Part shown: positions 58,899-64,000 of the stretch, piece by piece
Position numbering within the stretch: position 1 is the first letter of the stretch
Layout of the letters: each line of letters opens with the position of its first letter
From: Larix kaempferi
Lineage: Eukaryota; Streptophyta; Pinopsida; Pinales; Pinaceae
Reading direction: 5' to 3'
Length of the DNA stretch: 64,000 nt
Assembly: GCA_027924585.1 (NCBI GenBank)
Contig: BSBM01000386.1
Location: 2,421,001-2,485,000, forward strand
The notes under the pieces: generated by a model
Databases searched by the model: none
Told to the model about the DNA's origin: nothing
The model's input: only the letters and a program-made list of their open reading frames with translations
Position numbers and translations under genes: made by a program

Positions 58899-59936
58899 GA
58901 CCTCCAACACAATGAATCTTGGCACACGATATGGAACTCTAACCCATGGCCCAAGATTGCAACTTTCATCTGCTTGGTTTCGTATAGAGGAATCCTGACA
59001 GGAGAGAACTTAATGGAGAGAGGCATGAATGGCCCTTTCTGGTGCTTTCTATGTGAATGGGAGGAGGAATCCATGAACCACCTTCTTGACTCTTTTCCTT
59101 ATGCATCCTCTTTATGGGACTTTGGAACAGATATTTTTAGGAGGACTTGTGGAGTGAGAGGCCAACCTCATCAAACGATAAAAAATTGGGATAAGGAGGC
59201 TTTCAAGAATCCGGTTATCCTCAAAATCTGGCTCATGTTCCCTCGGACCCTAATGTGGGAAATTTGGAAGGAAAGAAATAATAGAATCTTTGAAGGAAAT
59301 AAAAATATGCTCCAGAAGGTTTGGAACCAAGTGAAGAAGCATATACATGAGACTATAAAAATAACCCAATGGAACGAGAAAGATTGGGAAATGGATGATA
59401 GGGAGAAGAGAATTTTGGCAGGGTGGGGACTTGATTGCTCACCACAATGGTGGAGAAATATTAAGGAAAAGAAAGTGACGCCATACAGTCCACATCTTTG
59501 GTATCTTCCGCCAAGAGGCCATTTCAAGTTGAATTTCGACGGAGCGTCCGAAGGGAATCCGGGTTCGGCTGGATTTGGAGGCATAATTCGAAACAACGAA
59601 GGTATTGTTCTCCAGATCTATCATGGAAACCTTGGTCAAGATACAAACAATGCGACAGAGCTTGAAGGCTTACTTCATGGAATTAGACTATCAATCATTA
59701 ACAGATGGGAACCTTTGGTCATCGAGGGACACTCACACATTATCATCCAGATGGCCAAAAAAATCCAAGGTGGGAAAAAAGTTTCCCAAGTCATGGACAA
59801 ATGGCGTATGATATGTCAGGTGGAATGGTTGGAAGAACTCATTAGAGGGAAACACATGTGGATTTTTTCCCACGTCAAACGCGACGGGAATAAGGTGGTG
59901 GATATGCTAGCTAACTTAGGTGAAAGGAGCAAATAA
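58899..59936 (+). pseudogene. Zinc-binding region and RNase H of LINE2
   Basis: Open for 320 codons from 58974; related coding continues upstream after frameshifts. zf-RVT block FWCFLCEWEEESMNHLL near 59040. RNase H: KLNFDGASEGNPG (Asp, near 59535), NNATELEGLLHGI (Glu, near 59650), then IEGHSHIIIQM, where GDS is expected, so the third catalytic Asp is His. It ends FSHVKRDGNKVVDMLANL. One of the longest intact frames in the window, but missing a catalytic residue. Confidence 0.8.
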
Positions 59937-60282
59937 ATGATTGTGGAAGGACAACTGTCCAATGCTGGAGGTAACGAATGGCACAATCAATGATCCGATC
60001 TGGAGACTCAAGATCTTAAGCTTTTCTGGGAGGTGACCGTGGAGACGAGGCGGGAGATGAATCACATGGGCGGTGCACACGCGGCGGTAATTCCCAACAC
60101 TTGGAACCATAATTTCCACCCTACCTTGATCGACGATGGTACAACCATATTTAACCCAAATATGAGTGCACATTCAAACCCACCGTCTGCAAATAATGAG
60201 GAAAGTTCAAGGCCAGGTCCCTCGATCGGTGGGCAGCGTACGATGAACCATAGAGGAAAATAGAAAGATTTGTAGTTGTACC
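59937..60282 (+). other. Spacer between RNase H and the downstream frame of LINE2
   Basis: A 76-codon open segment (60033-60263) rich in His/Asn/Pro lies here; no domain recognised. Confidence 0.4.
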
Positions 60283-60993
60283 ATGCTGGTCGAGAGCAAG
60301 TACATAATTTTCAATAAGGTTAAATGTATATGGATTGGAATTCCGGCTATTTATCCGATGCAGACTTACCACCCTCGCATTGTGCAAATTCATTTTCTGG
60401 GGTGGGTTTTGGTGAGAGATCAAGAATGGTCGTGGCAACAACTTGGGTATTGGGGGATTGCTCCGATGGATCCAAGAAGACAAGAGAGGAGGGGAAATAA
60501 GACTGGTGGTCTAGGTAGAAAGAAGACCACCCGGGAGATGAAGAAAGCGATACAGGCGGCTCACTTCTTCAGAGAGCATATCCCACCCATAATTCATGAA
60601 GAAATTGAGCAGGTGGAACAAGAACCGTGGAACCAGGTGAAAGATATGGATATGGAAACTGTGAGGGAGGATGTTGGAGAATGGATTAGCGACCCAGGAA
60701 CAACGGTCGGGAGGATTTCTGCCTACGACCTCCTGGTCACTACTTATTGGGTCACGAAGGAACTGCTAGCCCATGTCTTGATGGACATGGATAAAAAATC
60801 AAGGGGCGATGAAGAACCTGTCAAGGCTTGGAAAGAGCATCATTACAACATCCGACTGATGCATACAAAATTCGACCTCATTGCTATGAAGCTGGGAATC
60901 CCACTCCAACTTCCAGAGAGTGAAGGTTCTGAGGCCGGGCCGTCTGCTGTTAGAAATCAGGGCCCTTGCCCTATTCACGGCATGAAGGTTTAA
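60283..60993 (+). CDS. Unrecognised frame downstream of RNase H in LINE2
   Basis: 236 codons from ATG 60283 to the stop at 60991-60993. Charged and mostly helical in appearance; a basic patch lies at 64-87 (DPRRQERRG and LGRKKTTREMKK) and an acidic helix at 106-131. It ends GPCPIHGMKV. Residues 132-196 share an ungapped pattern with the LINE1 downstream frame: (G/E)EW(I/V), 13 residues, Y(D/E)(L/I)L(V/A)T, WV, 34 residues, LMxxK. It lies inside the LINE between RNase H and the poly-A tail. I recognise no family; a third LINE protein or an acquired gene are both possible. Confidence 0.55.
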   Translation: MLVESKYIIFNKVKCIWIGIPAIYPMQTYHPRIVQIHFLGWVLVRDQEWSWQQLGYWGIAPMDPRRQERRGNKTGGLGRKKTTREMKKAIQAAHFFREHIPPIIHEEIEQVEQEPWNQVKDMDMETVREDVGEWISDPGTTVGRISAYDLLVTTYWVTKELLAHVLMDMDKKSRGDEEPVKAWKEHHYNIRLMHTKFDLIAMKLGIPLQLPESEGSEAGPSAVRNQGPCPIHGMKV

Positions 60994-61073
60994 CCTGTTT
61001 CAATGGAGGACAACAATCATAGAGGTCTGCGCTCGGGAACCATGATTCACTGGAACCTGCCTCTTGTGTCGAA

Positions 61074-61367
61074 ATGATGGTGACAGAGACTATGTTTGTG
61101 GGTAGGGAAATGTCTGTTGTAATGTTTTGGTTATGCTTAGTCCTTTTTCTTGTGAATGTAGCTGCGACTATTAGCAATGGTCCCGACAGTACTGTCATTT
61201 CTTTTTGTAGAATTTTTGGAATGGACCTGAAAAGCTCTAAATGTAATGGGGAACAAAGGGATGATGATTGTGTAGCAGGGATAGTTAGGGGGAAAAACAG
61301 AAATTTGCAGAATCTTATTAGGAAGCACTGCAGAAGTTTTAAGCAGGATAGGCCATGTATGTCATGA
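61074..61367 (+). CDS. Small frame with a hydrophobic segment and several Cys, in the LINE2 3' region
   Basis: 97 codons. Residues 14-35 are strongly hydrophobic (VVMFWLCLVLFLVNVAATIS) like a signal peptide or anchor. The rest is basic with Cys in FCRIFG, KCNGEQ, DDCVAG, KHCRSF and RPCMS. No family recognised. It ends about 50 bases before the poly-A tail of LINE2, so it may simply be 3' untranslated sequence open by chance. Confidence 0.25.
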   Translation: MMVTETMFVGREMSVVMFWLCLVLFLVNVAATISNGPDSTVISFCRIFGMDLKSSKCNGEQRDDDCVAGIVRGKNRNLQNLIRKHCRSFKQDRPCMS

Positions 61368-61423
61368 CATCTTTGTATTGAAGGCTCTTTTATAATATGA
61401 TTTTCTTGCTTAAAAAAAAGAAA

Positions 61424-61700
61424 AAGAACATTACTCAAGAAAGCTATTGGGAAAACATGAAAGATTTATAGGTTTTTGGCGACTCTTCAGTAGTGGTTGA
61501 TTGGATGAAAGGTAAGAAGTAGTTGTGGAACAATAATTTGCAGGGGGTTGGGAAACTACTGAAGACGTTGGAAGGGACTTGGAAGGTAGGATTACTATTT
61601 CCAATAGGATCTATTTCTTACTTAAGGATCAACAATGGAAATTCTGAAGAAAAGTTGACCCTACTTGAATTCATGTAAAGAAAGTATACTAATATGATCA
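61424..61700 (+). pseudogene. RNase H of LINE4, right part
   Basis: Resumes after LINE2 with KKAIGKHERF, then FGDSSVVVDWMKGKK with the third catalytic Asp, and LLKTLEGTW. It reads sensibly when joined to 57979. Confidence 0.65.
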
Positions 61701-62252
61701 AAAGCTATTAGGAAACTTAATGATTTTGATACTATTTTTTGCACAAGTAAAAACCGTAATTTAAAACAAGAACTGTGAGAGATGTCTTTGATATCGATAA
61801 TAGGCTATAACAGGCTAATATAATTTCATCAGTTTTCTATGTGCTGGAAGAATTAAAACAGTTTTCAAGAGCTATAAGTTGTGTGTGTTTTTTGTGCAAA
61901 TTGCATATAAAGAAAGTGTTAAAGTGATTACTTTTATAAGAAGGGTGAGAATTATTAAACTTTCGATGTCAATTTTAATATTGATATAAGTTGTGTGTGT
62001 TTTTGTGCAAATTGCATATAAAGAAAATGTCAAAGTGATTATTCTTATAAGAAGGATGAGAATTATTAAACTTTGGATGTCAATTTTGATATTGATAAAA
62101 GAATGTAATAGATAGTTTTTCTTGTACCAGTTTTTTCTTGATTTTGAAACATTACAAACTTACAAGTTGAATTAAGTGCTATATGCAGCTAAAGAAAGTG
62201 TTTTGATTTACTACTCGTGAATAAAAATGCTCGATGTTTTTCGGGAAAAAAG
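61700..62252 (+). other. 3' untranslated region of LINE4 with a 112-bp tandem duplication
   Basis: Copies at 61874-61985 and 61986-62097, each with GTGCAAATTGCATATAAAGA and GAGAATTATTAAACTTT. Confidence 0.8.
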
Positions 62253-62267
62253 GTTAATGATATGCTT

Positions 62268-63112
62268 AATTCACTCTCATTTGGATCATATTACTTCTAT
62301 CTTAGGGATCATATTACTTTCACTTTCATCATATATATATATATAATTTTTTTATTTATATATAAGTTAATAGTTTTTTAATAAAATAAATGTAAGCCTT
62401 TATTTATATAATTCTTGTTAATATTTATTTAATATCATGAACTAGAGTAAATGATTTTTTTTATATTCTCGTATAAAGTGAATTATTATTTATTTGTTAA
62501 TGATATAAATTAATATGGATTTATTTTAACTTATCCAATAAAATCTTTAGAATCTTTAAAAATGTAAATATTAAGTTTTTCACTTTTAAAAATAGTCTAA
62601 ATAATTTGGATTCTATAGAGTTTTTAGAAAGGTAAATCATTAAGTTTTTCACTTTAAAAAATAGTCGAAATAATTTGGATTCTAATTATATAATTTTTGG
62701 TTAAATTGTAATTTTTTATTATTTAAATTATATTTTAATTGTAAAATAAATTCAATATCTTTAAACTCAAAAACCTATTTTAGGATTTTAACTATTTTTT
62801 TCTATTTTTAAATATAAAACAAAATTAATTAAAAAAATATTATCTAAAAATATCAAAATGATAACATATTTAAATGTTACGTTTTAAAAAATTATATATA
62901 TTTTTAAAAGTATAATATATATATATATTTATTTATATATATTTATTGAAGATTGAATTCCCATTTAAATGAAACAAAATTAATTGAAAAAATATTATCT
63001 AAAAATATCAAAATTATAACGTATTTAAATGTTACGTTTTAAAAAATTATATATATTTTTAAAACTATATATATATATATTTTGAAGATTGAATTCCCAT
63101 ATAATGAAATTG
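62268..63112. repeat. AT-rich tandem repeats upstream of psaK
   Basis: 62268-62530 is duplicated block copy 2 (right part). A 51-bp repeat has copies at 62564-62614 and 62632-62684 (TTTTTCACTTT, AATAATTTGGATTCTA). A 155-bp repeat has copies from 62817 and 62972 (AATATTATCTAAAAATATCA, GAAGATTGAATTCCCAT). No gene. Confidence 0.85.
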
Positions 63113-63149
63113 AGAAAAAGAAATGTTGGCCTCACATATTCCTTGAGAG

Positions 63150-63318
63150 AGTATCTCCACTTATCCAAACGCAACCAATGAGAAGGAAAGCGCCTGGATG
63201 AGGTCCATCCATCGTATTTGCAACCACATCCTCTTCCAAAAGCCTGCAATATTGTTTAGTCATCTGTGAACTGAACTCTCTCTGCAGTGTGAAGTGAGGG
63301 TAACAAACAATACCAGTA
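63150..63318 (+). promoter_or_regulatory. Presumed psaK promoter and 5' untranslated region
   Basis: Inferred from position. It has an inverted I-box (CTTATC, 63160-63165, GATAAG on the other strand) and a CCAAT box (63175-63179). No convincing TATA box is seen; the pyrimidine-rich ACTCTCTCTGCAG near 63273 could serve as an initiator, as in some TATA-less photosystem genes. AT-rich repeats end about 50 bases upstream. Confidence 0.4.
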
Positions 63319-63916
63319 ATGGCAGCAAAGGCAATGGCGCTCTCAGCCCATGCAGTGGCGCCCTCCATTCCTCAATTCCAAGGCCTTTCAAAGCACAGAA
63401 CCAACCTCGGCAGCCCGCAGAGCTCGGTAATACACCTCCCTTATATGCTATTCTGACATGTTTATACTTGTTTCATATCTTTCTTTCTCTTTGCAGGCCA
63501 TGCTGCCCACCCATGTATCAGTGAGAGCCCGGGGCAAGGGAGCTCTAGGCGCCCGCTGTGATTTCATCGGCTCTCCAACCAATCTGGTACTGAAATTTCA
63601 TATCGTCTCTATTTCTGTCGTTAGGTTTAGAGATAAATTTATTGATGGTATTGATGGAATTGATTCATATTGTACTGCTTTCTTGCAGATAATGGTGACA
63701 ACTACGACGCTGATGTTGTTTGCTGGTAGGTTTGGGTTGGCTCCCTCAACCAGCAGGCTGGCATCGGCCGGGCTGAAGCTGCAGGACAAGGAGTCTGGGC
63801 TTCAGACTGGAGACCCCGCCGGTTTCACTGCCACTGATACTCTTGCTTGTGGCAGCTTGGGTCACATCATCGGTGTTGGCATCGTTCTTGGTCTCAAGGC
63901 CTCTGGTACCATATAA
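63319..63916 (+). CDS. psaK: Photosystem I reaction centre subunit PsaK, chloroplast precursor (3 exons)
   Basis: Exons 63319-63426, 63497-63586 and 63689-63916 give 141 residues; both introns are GT-AG (70 and 102 bp). The first 50 or so residues are a transit peptide rich in Ala, Ser and basic residues. The mature protein starts near [10 protein letters not shown]. Two membrane helices follow ([17 protein letters not shown] and [13 protein letters not shown]), joined by a stromal loop with [20 protein letters not shown], the family signature. PsaK is a nuclear-encoded thylakoid protein at the edge of photosystem I that helps bind LHCI antenna and chlorophyll. The precursor length is close to the 130 residues of Arabidopsis. 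The ATG at 63319 is chosen because it begins the transit peptide in frame. No stop or frameshift is seen, so it looks functional. Confidence 0.96.
63427..63496 (+). other. psaK intron 1
   Basis: 70 bp, GTAATA to TTTGCAG, phase 0. Confidence 0.9.
63587..63688 (+). other. psaK intron 2
   Basis: 102 bp, GTACTG to CTTGCAG, phase 0. Its length is a multiple of three and it has no in-frame stop, so a retained intron would add 34 residues just before the first membrane helix. Confidence 0.9.
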
Positions 63917-64000
63917 ATTGGTATAGATAGATGCCCCTGCGTTTGGAATTTATATCCATGTTAGATCTTTGCATACAGCAAAGGTTCTGTTTTTTTCTGT

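Larger units (their letters stand above)
57980..61423 (+). mobile_element. LINE2: 5'-truncated LINE inserted in LINE4
   Basis: Flanked by an 18-bp target duplication with one mismatch (AAGAACATTACTTAAGAA at 57962-57979; AAGAACATTACTCAAGAA at 61424-61441) and ending in TTAAAAAAAAGAAA. The 5' end is truncated within RT, after the catalytic block. Contents: RT thumb, zinc region, RNase H, then 1.4 kb holding two further reading frames before the poly-A tail. Those frames are therefore part of the retrotransposed RNA and not chance neighbours. Confidence 0.9.
57765..62252 (+). mobile_element. LINE4: truncated LINE remnant, host of LINE2
   Basis: Flanked by the target duplication GTTAATGATACGCTT (57750-57764), with GTTAATGATATGCTT on the right (62253-62267), and ending in a short A-rich tail (GGGAAAAAA). 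Copy 1 of the duplicated block shows the sequence without the insert. What remains outside LINE2 is the end of RNase H and a 3' untranslated region. Confidence 0.82.

Noticed and set aside
1-64000. CRISPR arrays, operons or bacterial defence systems
   Set aside because: No spaced identical repeats of that type; introns, LTR elements and psaK show plant nuclear DNA.

Overview
This is a 64 kb piece of a plant nuclear genome, consisting mostly of nested retrotransposons with one recognisable host gene at the right edge. That gene, psaK (photosystem I subunit K with its transit peptide), spans three exons at 63319-63916. Its product, GT-AG introns and the mix of Ty1/copia, Ty3/gypsy and RNase H-bearing LINE elements identify a land plant. 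The density and age of decayed elements suggest a large genome, perhaps a gymnosperm, but nothing seen fixes the species.

Layout. 1-9086 (minus): a Ty3/gypsy-like element (A) with one 723-bp LTR and a tRNA-Arg-type primer site. It has a gag-protease frame broken by two stops and only a stub of reverse transcriptase; its other end is outside the window. 9087-13581: non-coding interior of another LTR element (E, minus), whose 1447-bp LTR is 13582-15028. 15898-25564 (+): an old copia element (C, target duplication CTTCT). Into its RNase H region a young non-autonomous relative of A (element B, 20317-24637, target duplication GTGTT) has inserted. 27930-32988 (minus): a second copia element (D, target duplication ACCAA). 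34045 to about 38000 (+): a 5'-truncated LINE (LINE1). 46195 to about 52030 (+): a nearly full-length but dead LINE (LINE3). 54479-56983: a solo LTR related to that of E (element F, target duplication ATGGT). 57765-62252: a LINE remnant (LINE4) with a second LINE (LINE2, 57980-61423) inserted in it, both with target-site duplications. Between these lie AT-rich unassigned stretches and several tandem repeats. Two stretches, about 42.8-52.3 kb and 54.3-62.5 kb, are diverged copies of the same sequence, which lets several insertions be read against an empty site.

No cellular pathway is laid out here: psaK stands alone and the rest is transposon biology. The most notable points are four. (i) LINE1 and LINE2, which belong to one family, share an unrecognised reading frame downstream of RNase H with an ungapped motif pattern. 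(ii) Elements A and B form a family that keeps gag and protease but lacks RT/RNase H/integrase, with CCHC zinc knuckles on both sides of the protease. (iii) The order of nesting (B in C, LINE2 in LINE4, F in the duplicated block) can be read exactly from target-site duplications. (iv) Element A and element B lie in opposite orientation and form a long imperfect inverted repeat. All names are assigned from motifs read by eye; no database search was run.
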